DNA of 36,607 nucleotides. Source: Pseudomonadales bacterium (GTDB taxonomy: Bacteria > Pseudomonadota > Gammaproteobacteria > Pseudomonadales > Azotimanducaceae). The first letter of the stretch is position 1. Every line of letters begins with the position of its first letter. A program made the position numbers and the translations under genes. Location: assembly GCA_022825925.1 (NCBI GenBank), contig JAJDVW010000143.1, forward strand, positions 1 to 36,607, in the 5' to 3' direction. Positions 16,065 to 23,938 of this stretch are shown here, one piece after another. The notes under the pieces were generated by a model. It had not been told where the DNA came from. It did no database searches and saw only the letters and a program-made list of their open reading frames with translations.

Positions 16065-17098
16065 TCCTTGCCTGCCCTTGCCGTGTCCGCGTCGGCGCGA
16101 CGCGTAGCGTCCTCTTGCGAAGCGCGGGTTCCCGCAAAGCGGGACGTGATCTTGCCGATCAGGTCGGTCTCCAGATCGCGCACCGCCTGGCCGACCGCCT
16201 CGCGAAAGCCGGTACGGTCCGCGCCCCCGTGGCTCTTCACCACTACGCCCCGCAGTCCCACGAACGTCGCTCCGTTGTAAGCCTGGGGATTGTACGCGGC
16301 GGCGAGGCGGCGCAGCTTCCGCGCGAGGAGCACGCGCGCGAACCGGGCGCCGCCAAGCTCGCTCCCGAGCAGGTGCCGCGCCATCGCGGCGGCGCCCTCG
16401 GTGGCCTTCAGGGCGACGTTGCCGGCGAAGCCGTCGCAGACGACGACATCGACCCTGCCGTCGAACAGCTCGTTGGCCTCGACGAACCCCGCGAACGACA
16501 CCCCCTCGTCCGCCTCGATCCGTTCCGCCGCGGCGCGCACCTCGCGCGGACCCTTGCTGTGTTCCACGCCCACGTTCAGGAGTCCCACCCGCGGCGCCGC
16601 CACGTCCCCCGCCGCCTCCGCCACGGCCGCTCCCATGCGCGCGAAACGGTGTAGCTGTTCGGCCGTGCAGGACAGGTTCGCGCCGAGATCGAGCACCCAG
16701 CACCTGGCTCCCCCGCGCCCGACGAATGGCTTGACGATCGCGGGGCGGTCGATGCCGGGCAGCATCGGCAGGAGATGGCGAGCCAGCGCCATCAGCGCCC
16801 CGGTGTTGCCGGCGCTCACCACGGCGTCGGCCTCGCCGGAAGCGACGAGCGCTATCGCGCGGCGCATCGACGAGTCGACCTTGCCCCGCAACGCGTCGCG
16901 CACCGAGTCGTCATGGGTGATGGCGCGCGCGGTGCCCACCACGCGATGCGAACGTGTTCCGACCAGCCTCTCGAGGGGTCCGGGATTCCCGACCAGCGTC
17001 AACTCGACGCCGCCGGCGTCCGCGAGGTCGAGGGCGCCGAGGGCGAGCACCTCCGGCGCCGCGTCGGCGCCGAGCGTGTCTACGGCGATGCGGTGAAT
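16061..17098 (-). CDS. plsX: Phosphate acyltransferase PlsX, non-standard start
   Basis: Makes acyl-phosphate from acyl-ACP, feeding the PlsY route to phospholipids. Conserved blocks include VVSAGNTGALM, LDLGANLSC, VGLLNVGVEHSKG, VVCDGFAGNVALK and the final GVVVKSHGGAD. The conserved N-terminal strand IAVDTLGADAAPEVLALGAL reads in frame upstream of the first standard start codon (GTG at 17050), so that GTG would remove it. Between the rpmF stop and this strand no ATG, GTG or TTG is in frame; an ATT at 17098 or the nearby ATC codon is the best candidate, giving about 345 aa, near the family length. The usual DAMGGD is DTLGAD here. Either a rare start coupled to rpmF or a sequence error explains it. 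The final 40 or so residues are variable. Confidence 0.88.
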   Translation of the reverse strand: MHRIAVDTLGADAAPEVLALGALDLADAGGVELTLVGNPGPLERLVGTRSHRVVGTARAITHDDSVRDALRGKVDSSMRRAIALVASGEADAVVSAGNTGALMALARHLLPMLPGIDRPAIVKPFVGRGGARCWVLDLGANLSCTAEQLHRFARMGAAVAEAAGDVAAPRVGLLNVGVEHSKGPREVRAAAERIEADEGVSFAGFVEANELFDGRVDVVVCDGFAGNVALKATEGAAAMARHLLGSELGGARFARVLLARKLRRLAAAYNPQAYNGATFVGLRGVVVKSHGGADRTGFREAVGQAVRDLETDLIGKITSRFAGTRASQEDATRRADADTARAGKE

Positions 17099-17114
17099 CG
17101 GCGGCTCTGCGCGG

Positions 17115-17285
17115 TCAGACGTCGACCGCCTTGCGGCCCCGATAGAACCCGTCCCGCGTCACGTGGTGACGCCGATGGGTCTCGCCGGTCGTCGGATCGA
17201 TCGCCAACGTCGGCTTGGAGAGGGTGTCGTGCCCGCGTCGACTGCCGCGCCGCGCCCGCGTGCCCTTGTTCTGCTGTACGGCCAT
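17115..17285 (-). CDS. rpmF: 50S ribosomal protein L32
   Basis: A 56-aa basic ribosomal protein: [20 protein letters not shown] opens it, then [20 protein letters not shown] and a [11 protein letters not shown] tail. It is the cysteine-free form without a zinc ribbon. AAGGTAGG precedes ATG 17285. It is too short for many gene finders. It is between yceD and plsX, the conserved order linking ribosome and lipid synthesis. Confidence 0.97.
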   Translation of the reverse strand: MAVQQNKGTRARRGSRRGHDTLSKPTLAIDPTTGETHRRHHVTRDGFYRGRKAVDV

Positions 17286-17354
17286 GTCTCAGCCTACCTT
17301 AATCTGTCGTCGTCTCTGTCGTCGTGCCGGTCATCGTCGTCGGCCCGGCGGCCA

Positions 17355-17915
17355 TCAACCGCCGCCCTGGTCCTGCCGCGCGGCCAGTTCCGCGAGTACG
17401 GCGAAGGGGCTTTCCCGGCGTGTACCGGACGGCTCCCCGTCCGGACCCGGCGGCCCCGCCCGCGCTACGATTGCCGCGTGCTCGCACGCGTCGCGATCCT
17501 CGCAGCCGTGCTCCGGGAAGCTCAGCAGCAGATCATCCTCGATCAACGCCGCGACCGGTACGCTGGGGTCCGTCACCACGCAGGTGTCGTGTCCGGGAGT
17601 CAGCGCCCGCGCCTCCGCCTCCGAGGTCAGCACGAGCAGGTCGATATCGGCTTCCACCGCACGCGGCACGGTGCGCGCGCATCGTTGACACGGCACTCCG
17701 GCCCGCAATCCCGCGCTCCCGCGCACGCGGCATCTGCCTTCGTCGTCCAGCCCGAAATCCAGCCGCACCTCGACGGCCGTCGCACCGGACCCCGCCAGCG
17801 CCGCCAGGCGATCGAACGCCCGCAGGGGCACGATGCCCGCCCAGCTTTTTCTTCCGGAACTCCCGGAGCGCGCCAGCGCCCACGGATCCAGCAGGAACGA
17901 GTGTCCAGCGCCCAT
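17355..17915 (-). CDS. yceD: YceD/DUF177 family protein
   Basis: A 186-aa member of the DUF177 family, nearly always next to rpmF and linked to 23S rRNA maturation or accumulation in some species. The SFLLDPWALARSG start and the paired cysteines CQRCART, then DLLVLTSEAEA and LIEDDLLLSFPEH, are typical. Two ATGs are close together (17927 and 17915). The first overlaps the -10 hexamer of a strong promoter, so it would precede the transcript start; I therefore use 17915, which gives an almost leaderless message. Confidence 0.88.
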   Translation of the reverse strand: MGAGHSFLLDPWALARSGSSGRKSWAGIVPLRAFDRLAALAGSGATAVEVRLDFGLDDEGRCRVRGSAGLRAGVPCQRCARTVPRAVEADIDLLVLTSEAEARALTPGHDTCVVTDPSVPVAALIEDDLLLSFPEHGCEDRDACEHAAIVARAGPPGPDGEPSGTRRESPFAVLAELAARQDQGGG

Positions 17916-17925
17916 GGCGCCGCGC

Positions 17926-17954
17926 ATTATCGGTGTGGCCCCGGAGCGTGTCAA
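17926..17954 (-). promoter_or_regulatory. Sigma70 promoter of yceD-rpmF-plsX operon
   Basis: On the minus strand a perfect -35 TTGACA (17954-17949), a 17-base spacer and a -10 GATAAT (17931-17926) are found. Expected initiation is near 17919-17920, about five bases before the ATG at 17915. It probably drives yceD, rpmF and part or all of the fab block. Confidence 0.75.
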
Positions 17955-18030
17955 AACGATGGAGGCAGGTGTGGCGTGTTGGCAATCGCGCCTTGCGGCG
18001 GACGCGCGAGTTCCGACAAACTGACGCGAC

Positions 18031-18612
18031 ATGCGGATCGTCCTCGCTTCGTCTTCTCCCTACCGTCGCCAACTCCTGGAACGCCTCGGCATTCCGTTCG
18101 ACATCGCGTCCCCCAACGTCGACGAGACACCGGGCGCCGGCGAGGTTCCCCGCGACCTGGTGCTGCGGCTCGCAAACGCGAAGGCCGACGCGGTCGCGGA
18201 AGGCCGGCCGCACACCATCGTGATCGCTTCGGACCAGGTGGCGGTCGACGGCGACCGAACGCTCGGCAAGCCCGGCACATACGAGCGGGCCGTCGCGTTG
18301 CTGGCCTCGCTCTCCGGGCGCACGGTGACGTTCCTTACGTCCCTGCTCGTCCTGAACACGCAAACGGGCAACCGGCAAGCGCACATCGACGAAACCCACG
18401 CGCACTTCCGTGACCTGGCGTCGGAGGAGATCGAACGGTACGTCGCCAGCGAACGGCCGCTCGACTGCGCGGGCGGCATCAAGTCCGAGGGCCAGGGCAT
18501 CCTGCTCTGCCGCGAACTCGCAACCCGGGACCCGACAGCGCTGATCGGGCTCCCGCTCATCGAACTCGGACGCATGCTGCGGGCGGAGGACGTCGCTTTC
18601 TTCCGGCACTAG
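18031..18612 (+). CDS. Maf-family nucleotide pyrophosphatase (YceF-like)
   Basis: A 193-aa house-cleaning pyrophosphatase that hydrolyses modified nucleoside triphosphates. Motifs: LASSSPYRRQLLERLGIPF at the N-terminus, SPNVDET, ANAKA, ASDQVA and GKPGT, then CAGGIKSEGQG and IGLPLIELGRML. Its position beside yceD-rpmF matches yceF in E. coli, the m7GTP-directed subgroup. It is divergent from yceD with a 115-base gap and overlaps the end of rluC by four bases tail to tail. Confidence 0.92.
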   Translation: MRIVLASSSPYRRQLLERLGIPFDIASPNVDETPGAGEVPRDLVLRLANAKADAVAEGRPHTIVIASDQVAVDGDRTLGKPGTYERAVALLASLSGRTVTFLTSLLVLNTQTGNRQAHIDETHAHFRDLASEEIERYVASERPLDCAGGIKSEGQGILLCRELATRDPTALIGLPLIELGRMLRAEDVAFFRH

Positions 18613-19547
18613 CCCATGCTCTCCCACGTCTCGACGAACCGCCGGTCCGGCGGCGCGCGGAAGCGGCGCGGTTCCCCGTCGAGCCGGAACGCGATCGATG
18701 ACGCGTGCAGCATCAGGCGTCGCGCCGCCCGGCCCATGCCGCCGCGGTCCGCGTACTTGCGGTCTCCCAGGATCGGGTACCCCCGGGTGGCGGCGTGGAC
18801 TCGGATCTGGTGCGTGCGCCCCGTGCGCGGGAAGGCGCGCAGCCAGGTGCACGCCCCGGCGACCTCCACGACCTCGAAGTCCGTCCTCGCCGGCAGCCCC
18901 TCCGCATCCACGCGCACGCGGCGCTCCCCGTTCGGCAACGCGTACCGCCGGAGCCGGTCGCGGACCGTGCGCAAGCGCCGTGGCCAGCGTCCTTCGACGA
19001 CGAGGTCGTAGGACTTTCCGACCGCGCTTTCGCGGAACGCCCGGTGCAGCTCGAGCAGCGTGTGGCGGTCCTTCGCGATGACGAGGCATCCCGACGTATC
19101 GCGGTCCAGCCGATGGACCAGTTCGAACCGCTGCTCCGGATACATGGCCCGCAGTGCCTCGATCACACCCGCGGACACGCCGCTGCCACCGTGCGCCGCG
19201 ATGCCGGCCGGCTTGTCCAGGACGACGAGGCGGCGGTCCTCGTGGAGGATCCCGGCGCGAATCGACGGGCCGAGCCGCTCGGCCGCCGGCCCCACCGCCG
19301 GCGAGGCGGTCACGGCCACCGGCGGAATGCGCACCACGTCGCCTTCGGCGAGGCGCCTGTCCGGGCGCGCGCGCCCGCCGTTCACGCGCACCTCGCCCTT
19401 GCGCACCATCGCGTACACGCGGCTGCGCGGAACCCGCTTCAGGGTCGCCAGCAGGAAGTTGTCGAGGCGCTGTCCCGCCCTGTCGCGCACCGTGTGATGG
19501 CTGACCGGAGTCCTGGACCCCTGCCCCGGGAGTTCAGAAATGTCCAA
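18609..19547 (-). CDS. rluC: 23S rRNA pseudouridine synthase RluC
   Basis: Makes pseudouridine in 23S rRNA (positions 955, 2504 and 2580 in E. coli). An S4 RNA-binding domain comes first (AGQRLDNFLLATLKRVPRSR and KGEVRVNGGRARP), then the RluA-type catalytic domain with the active-site Asp in HRLDRDTSG, and RTGRTHQIRVH. The start is unclear: no ATG is near the conserved region. A TTG at 19547 gives 312 aa, close to E. coli RluC (319), while a GTG at 19490 is also possible; neither has a good ribosome-binding site. It is divergent from rne, as in E. coli. Confidence 0.93.
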   Translation of the reverse strand: MDISELPGQGSRTPVSHHTVRDRAGQRLDNFLLATLKRVPRSRVYAMVRKGEVRVNGGRARPDRRLAEGDVVRIPPVAVTASPAVGPAAERLGPSIRAGILHEDRRLVVLDKPAGIAAHGGSGVSAGVIEALRAMYPEQRFELVHRLDRDTSGCLVIAKDRHTLLELHRAFRESAVGKSYDLVVEGRWPRRLRTVRDRLRRYALPNGERRVRVDAEGLPARTDFEVVEVAGACTWLRAFPRTGRTHQIRVHAATRGYPILGDRKYADRGGMGRAARRLMLHASSIAFRLDGEPRRFRAPPDRRFVETWESMG

Positions 19548-19551
19548 CCGT

Positions 19552-19580
19552 TTGAAAGACTTAAATGCCGATGCTATAGT
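19552..19580 (+). promoter_or_regulatory. Sigma70 promoter of rne
   Basis: A -35 TTGAAA (19552-19557), an exact 17-base spacer and a -10 TATAGT (19575-19580), each one base off consensus. It is an AT-rich island in GC-rich DNA. Transcription should begin near 19587, about 560 bases before the rne start codon. It lies just upstream of the rluC start on the opposite strand. Confidence 0.8.
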
Positions 19581-19586
19581 GCACGC

Positions 19587-20146
19587 GCTTCGGCAAGGCA
19601 CGCAACCGGCGCGCGCGACGAGTGCGCGGAGCGTGTGTCCAGGCTCGATACCCTGGCGACGCACAGCCTGCAAGACCGAAAGCAAGCGGCCCTCGCGGCC
19701 GCCCACCGCGGAATCTGACTACCGCACTTTGAGTTCGACAAAACGTTCGACACAACGATTGACGGCAACAGCCGCGCTCGATCATCGCCGAAGGAGCAAG
19801 CGCAGTTCGGCGCATCCGGGCACGCCCCACGGGGCAGTGCGACGTGCAAAGGCACTGAAGTTCGTGCCGCCGGCCTCCGGGCCTCGCACGCCGGGTAGCC
19901 GCCCGACACGCATGCCAACGAGTTTCTTCGCAGCCGGCGCCGCCCCTAGCGGCAAGGCGCCCCAACCCTGGACAGGCAGGGCACGACCAGGCGAAACGCC
20001 CGGCCGCCCGACGCCTGCCTGCGACCCTGCGTCCGGAAACCGGCCCGCCTTCCCGAACCCCGGGACGGCGCCCAGCCGGCCGACGCTTCGCTCGACGCTT
20101 TCGGACTCGAGCGCGTTTCGCGCCGTAACCACGGAGTTACTGCACC
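19587..20146 (+). promoter_or_regulatory. Long 5' leader of rne (likely autoregulatory)
   Basis: This stretch of about 560 bases holds no protein I believe in and separates the rne promoter from its ATG. E. coli rne has a long structured leader through which RNase E controls its own mRNA, and structured rne leaders are known in other gammaproteobacteria; by position this is the equivalent. Visible structure: a hairpin at about 19631-19662 (GCGT..CCAGG pairing with CCTGG..ACGC), GC-rich stems near 19687-19712, and a 12-base direct repeat (GTTCGACAAAAC then GTTCGACACAAC) at 19733-19756, which is A-rich and could be a single-stranded RNase E site. I see no match to a named leader family by eye. 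Confidence 0.6.
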
Positions 20147-22828
20147 ATGAAACGCATGCTCATCAACGCGACGCAGCCCGAAGAGGTCCGCGTCGCCCTC
20201 GTGGACGGCCAACGCCTCTATGACTTCGACATCGAGAGTCACGGGCGGGAGCAGAAGAAAGGCAACGTCTACCAGGCCAAGGTCACCAGCGTGGAACCGA
20301 GCCTCGGGGCCGCCTTCATCGAGTTCGGCTCCGACCGCCACGGATTCCTTCCCGCCAAGGAAATCTCCCGGGAACTGTTCACGAAGCCGGACAAGGCGGA
20401 CCAGGCCGACGCGGAGGGTCGGCGACCCAGCATCGCCGACCTGATCACGCCCGGCCAGCAGTTCCTCGTCCAGGTGGACAAGGAGGAGCGCGGCAACAAG
20501 GGCGCGGCGCTGACCACGTTCCTCAGCCTGGCCGGCCGGTACATGGTCCTCCTGCCCAACAACCCGCGCGCGGGGGGCATCTCCCGGCGCATCGAGGGCG
20601 AGGACCGCGACAACCTGCGCGAGTCGCTGAGCGGGCTCGAGATTCCGGACGGCATGGGCGTGATCGTCCGCACCGCGGGCGTCGGGCGTAGCGCCGAGGA
20701 ACTGCAGTGGGACCTCGACTACCTGCTGCAGCTCTGGGAGGCCATCCGGACCACGGGCGGCGAGCAGCGGGCGCCCGCGCTGATCTACCAGGAGAACAAC
20801 GTCGTCCTGCGGGCCATTCGCGACTACCTCCGGGCCGACATCGGCGAGGTCCTCATCGACAGCGAGGAAGCGTTCGCGGAAGCCTCCCGCTTCGTCGACC
20901 AGGTCATGCCCGGCTACAAGGACCGCATCCGGCTTTACTCCGACGATGTGCCCCTGTTCAGCCGCTACCAGATCGAGACCCAGATCGAGACCGCCTTCCA
21001 CCACGAGGTGAAGCTGCCGTCCGGCGGCGCGGTCGTGATCGACCCCACCGAAGCGCTCGTGTCGATCGACATCAACTCCGCGCGGGCGACCCGCGGCGCG
21101 GACATCGAGGAAACGGCCCTCAACACCAATCTCGAGGCGGCCGAGGAAATCGCCCGGCAGTTGCGCCTGCGCGACGTGGGCGGCCTGATCGTCATCGACT
21201 TCATCGACATGTCGAGCACCCGGAATCAGCGCGCCGTGGAAACGCGCCTGCGCGAAGCCATGGAGGCGGACCGGGCCCGCATCCAGATCGGGCGCATCTC
21301 GCGGTTCGGCCTGATGGAGATGTCACGGCAACGCCTGCGCCCCTCGCTGGTGGAGATGACCACCGAGGTCTGCCCGCGCTGCGGGGGGCAGGGACGTATT
21401 CAGGACATCCGTTCCCTCGCCCTGTCGATCCTGCGCGTGATGGAGGAAGAGTCGCTGAAGGAGCGCAGTTCCATCGTGCGGGCGCTGGTGCCGCTCAACG
21501 TCGCCGCGTACCTCCTGAACGAGAAACGCAGCGACGTCGCGGACATCGAAAAGCGCACGAACACGCACCTCGTGATCGTGCCGGCGGGCAACCTGGAGAC
21601 GCCTCACTACGAGGTCCAGCGCATTCGGGAGGACGACGCCGAGGCGGAAGCCGCCGTGTTGAGCTACGAACTGGCGGACACGGCGAGCGACGTGGAGATG
21701 CCCGCGCCGCGCGACCGTGACAACGGCCGCAAGGCCCGGGCGCAGGAGGCCGCCGTCAAGTCGATGGCGCCGGCGCAGCCGGCGCCGACTCCGTCGCGTC
21801 CCGGCGCACTGCGCAGGCTGTTCTCCAACCTGTTCAGCGGCGACGCGGACGACGGCGCCGCACAGCGGCCGCGGAAGACTTCCGACGGCCCGCGCCAGCG
21901 ATCCCGCGACGAAGGACGCCAGCGCTCGGACGACCGGGCGCGCGCCCAGGGAGGCAACCGGGCCGAACGCCGTACGGAAGGGCAGCAGCGTCGCGAACGT
22001 CGCGGCGACCAGGAACGTCGCGGCGACCAGGAGCGTCGCGGCCGATCGCGGCGCGGTCAGGAGCGACAGGCAGGTCGCGGCAACGGCAGCGCGTCGAGAA
22101 GCGAGAACGGCCAGAGACAAGCCCGCAACCGCAACCGGGATCGGGACAGGAACCGCGATCGAGACCGGGATCGGGACCAGGCCGGTTCGCGGTCACACGG
22201 ACAGGGTGAGGGCAGACGCCGACAGGACGACCCGGCCCAGGCCAAACAGGCCGAAGGCCGCAGCCCCCGGCGGGGGCGCCGCCGCGGGCCGGCGGACCAG
22301 CAGGGCGCGGCCGAGGATCGCGCTTCAGGCGCTCCGGACCAAAGGTCGGACGCACAGTCCAGACCCAACAAGCGGAAACCGCGCCGCGACCGCTCCGCGG
22401 TCGAGGGTGGGGGCCGGGAGTCCGCCCCGACGCCGGCAACACGGCCGGAGCCCGCCGCAGCCGCCGTGACCACGGAGGCGGAGGCCGAGCCCGATTCCAT
22501 CGCCGCGGCGATGCTCGCCGCCGAGGCGGACGAGGCCGCCACGGCAGAGGTGACCGACGAGCCCCGCCCGCAGGGCCGCGCCACCAACGACCCGAGGCAA
22601 CGCCCTGCCTCGGATGCGTCCGTCGAGACGGCGTCGCCGACCACGCGGACGGTGGACACACCGCCGGCCGGTGGGGACACGCCGTCCGGAGCCGACGCCC
22701 AGAGCGCTTCGGCTCGCGAGCCGGAGCCCTCTCCCCGGAGGACGGACATGGGACCGGGAAGGGCGTCCAACGACCCCAGGGAGAAGCGGCGCAGGGCCGC
22801 AGCCGCGGCGAGCGAGGGGAGCGACTGA
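20147..22828 (+). CDS. rne: Ribonuclease E
   Basis: Essential endoribonuclease and degradosome scaffold, 893 aa. The catalytic half (about 1-510) has the S1 domain ([20 protein letters not shown]), the 5' sensor/RNase H-like parts, metal-binding Asp308 ([10 protein letters not shown]) and Asp351 (DFIDM), and the zinc link Cys409/Cys412 (CPRCGG). These sit five residues after the E. coli positions, so the core is normal. The C-terminal half is disordered, Arg/Asp/Glu-rich, and includes short tandem repeats around residues 617-632 and 655-675. Two NDPR motifs (GRATNDPRQ near 814 and GRASNDPRE near 875) resemble those at the end of Pseudomonas RNase E. An amphipathic helix around [15 protein letters not shown] (about 550-565) may be the membrane-targeting sequence. 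ATG 20147 has only a weak Shine-Dalgarno, fitting tight control. Confidence 0.97.
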   Translation: MKRMLINATQPEEVRVALVDGQRLYDFDIESHGREQKKGNVYQAKVTSVEPSLGAAFIEFGSDRHGFLPAKEISRELFTKPDKADQADAEGRRPSIADLITPGQQFLVQVDKEERGNKGAALTTFLSLAGRYMVLLPNNPRAGGISRRIEGEDRDNLRESLSGLEIPDGMGVIVRTAGVGRSAEELQWDLDYLLQLWEAIRTTGGEQRAPALIYQENNVVLRAIRDYLRADIGEVLIDSEEAFAEASRFVDQVMPGYKDRIRLYSDDVPLFSRYQIETQIETAFHHEVKLPSGGAVVIDPTEALVSIDINSARATRGADIEETALNTNLEAAEEIARQLRLRDVGGLIVIDFIDMSSTRNQRAVETRLREAMEADRARIQIGRISRFGLMEMSRQRLRPSLVEMTTEVCPRCGGQGRIQDIRSLALSILRVMEEESLKERSSIVRALVPLNVAAYLLNEKRSDVADIEKRTNTHLVIVPAGNLETPHYEVQRIREDDAEAEAAVLSYELADTASDVEMPAPRDRDNGRKARAQEAAVKSMAPAQPAPTPSRPGALRRLFSNLFSGDADDGAAQRPRKTSDGPRQRSRDEGRQRSDDRARAQGGNRAERRTEGQQRRERRGDQERRGDQERRGRSRRGQERQAGRGNGSASRSENGQRQARNRNRDRDRNRDRDRDRDQAGSRSHGQGEGRRRQDDPAQAKQAEGRSPRRGRRRGPADQQGAAEDRASGAPDQRSDAQSRPNKRKPRRDRSAVEGGGRESAPTPATRPEPAAAAVTTEAEAEPDSIAAAMLAAEADEAATAEVTDEPRPQGRATNDPRQRPASDASVETASPTTRTVDTPPAGGDTPSGADAQSASAREPEPSPRRTDMGPGRASNDPREKRRRAAAAASEGSD
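21995..22042 (+). repeat. 18-base tandem repeat inside rne
   Basis: Two identical 18-base units (GAACGTCGCGGCGACCAG at 21995-22012 and 22013-22030) and a partial third (22031-22042, one change) encode [16 protein letters not shown] in the arginine-rich scaffold. Length is likely to vary between strains by slippage. Confidence 0.9.
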
Positions 22829-22877
22829 CCGGAGGATGCGGCGGCGCGGCCGGCAGGCTGCTCCAGGAGCTCGCGCC

Positions 22878-22924
22878 GTAGGAGTTTCGCGCCAGCGAAA
22901 CTCCCAACGCGACCGAAGGTCGCG
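22878..22924. repeat. REP-like double hairpin between convergent rne and murB
   Basis: A GTAG tetranucleotide (22878-22881) leads into a perfect 10-bp stem (GGAGTTTCGC 22881-22890, loop GCCA, GCGAAACTCC 22895-22904), followed after three bases by a second perfect stem (CGCGACC 22908-22914, loop GAA, GGTCGCG 22918-22924). GTAG plus a palindrome is the layout of bacterial REP elements mobilised by REP-associated transposases. It may also serve as a two-way terminator, though no U-tract follows. Confidence 0.65.
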
Positions 22925-23938
22925 CTAGCCGCGCCCCAGCACGGTGGGCTCGAGGTGCAGTTCGATGTCGAACCGCTGCGCGACGTCGTCGCGTATCCGG
23001 TACGCCAGGTCGAGGATCTCGCGCCCGCTCGCCCCTCCGTGGTTGACTAGCACCAGCGCGTGCCGTGACCAGACGCCGGCGTCCCCGGTCCGATAGCCCT
23101 TCCAGCCGCAGACGTCGATCAGTCTCGCCGCCGGGACCCGCACGCGGGCGCCGTCCTGAAACCCTGGGATGTCCAACCGGCCGCGCAGACGGTCGAACGC
23201 GTCGACGGTCAGCGTCGGGTTCTTGAAGAAGCTGCCGGCGTTGCCCACCTGCCGCGGATCCGGCAGCTTGCGCCGGCGCAGGCGGATGACCGCCTCGGCC
23301 ACCCACGCCGGCGAGGGGGCGCGCCCCAGGCGGGCCAGTTCCCTCGCGAGTTCCGGGTACCCGGACTCGGGCGGGTCGTCCCGCAGGTCGAGCGCGACGG
23401 CGGTCACCACGTAGCGGCCCTGCTCCTCCGACTTGAAGACGCTGTCCCGGTAGCGAAAGGCGCAGGCCGACGCGTCCAGCACGCTCGTCTCGAGGGAAAC
23501 GGTGTCGACGACGGAGACGCCGGACACCCACCTGGAGAGCTCCCGCCCGTAAGCGCCGATGTTCTGTATCGGCGCGGCGCCGACCGTCCCGGGAATGAGC
23601 GCGAGGTTCTCCGGGCCCGCCAGGCCCCGGCCGAGGCACTCGCGAACGAGGCGATGCCAGGACTCCCCGGCCGCGGCGGTCACGCGCACGCCCCCACGAC
23701 AGCGCCGGAACGACATGCCGCGGCTCGCCATGCGCACCACGCGCCCGTCGATGCGGCGCAGGGGAACCACGTTCGTCCCTCCGCCCAGGAGGGTCACCGG
23801 AACCGAGTCGCGCCGGGCGCGTCCCAGGACAGCGCAAAGCTCCGATGCATCCGACGCCTCCACGTACTCCTCGGCCACGCTCTCCACCCGGAGGCTGTTC
23901 GCGAGGCGGAGGGAGACCGAACGGCGGACGCGGCTCAA
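22925..23938 (-). CDS. murB: UDP-N-acetylenolpyruvoylglucosamine reductase
   Basis: FAD/NADPH enzyme making UDP-MurNAc, 337 aa, near the E. coli length (342). FAD-binding LLGGGTNVVPL, LIPGTVGAAPIQNIGAYGRE, CAFRYRDSVFK, the catalytic serine in NAGSFFKNP, RLIDVCGWKG and the final HLEPTVLG glutamate are present. This is the type I (E. coli-like) form with the RYRDS block. The start is a TTG at 23938 overlapping the alkB TGA (TTGA); the frame is open further upstream but only as a shadow of alkB. A pairing of alkB with murB is not a usual one. Confidence 0.94.
   Translation of the reverse strand: MSRVRRSVSLRLANSLRVESVAEEYVEASDASELCAVLGRARRDSVPVTLLGGGTNVVPLRRIDGRVVRMASRGMSFRRCRGGVRVTAAAGESWHRLVRECLGRGLAGPENLALIPGTVGAAPIQNIGAYGRELSRWVSGVSVVDTVSLETSVLDASACAFRYRDSVFKSEEQGRYVVTAVALDLRDDPPESGYPELARELARLGRAPSPAWVAEAVIRLRRRKLPDPRQVGNAGSFFKNPTLTVDAFDRLRGRLDIPGFQDGARVRVPAARLIDVCGWKGYRTGDAGVWSRHALVLVNHGGASGREILDLAYRIRDDVAQRFDIELHLEPTVLGRG

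Noticed and set aside
19540..20223. Frame of 227 codons through the rne leader
   Set aside because: It starts upstream of the promoter's expected start, overlaps rne in another frame, is Ser/Arg/Pro-rich and resembles no family.
21995..22190. Possible CRISPR-like repeats
   Set aside because: Repeats are in frame within rne, have no unique spacers, and encode Arg-rich tail residues.
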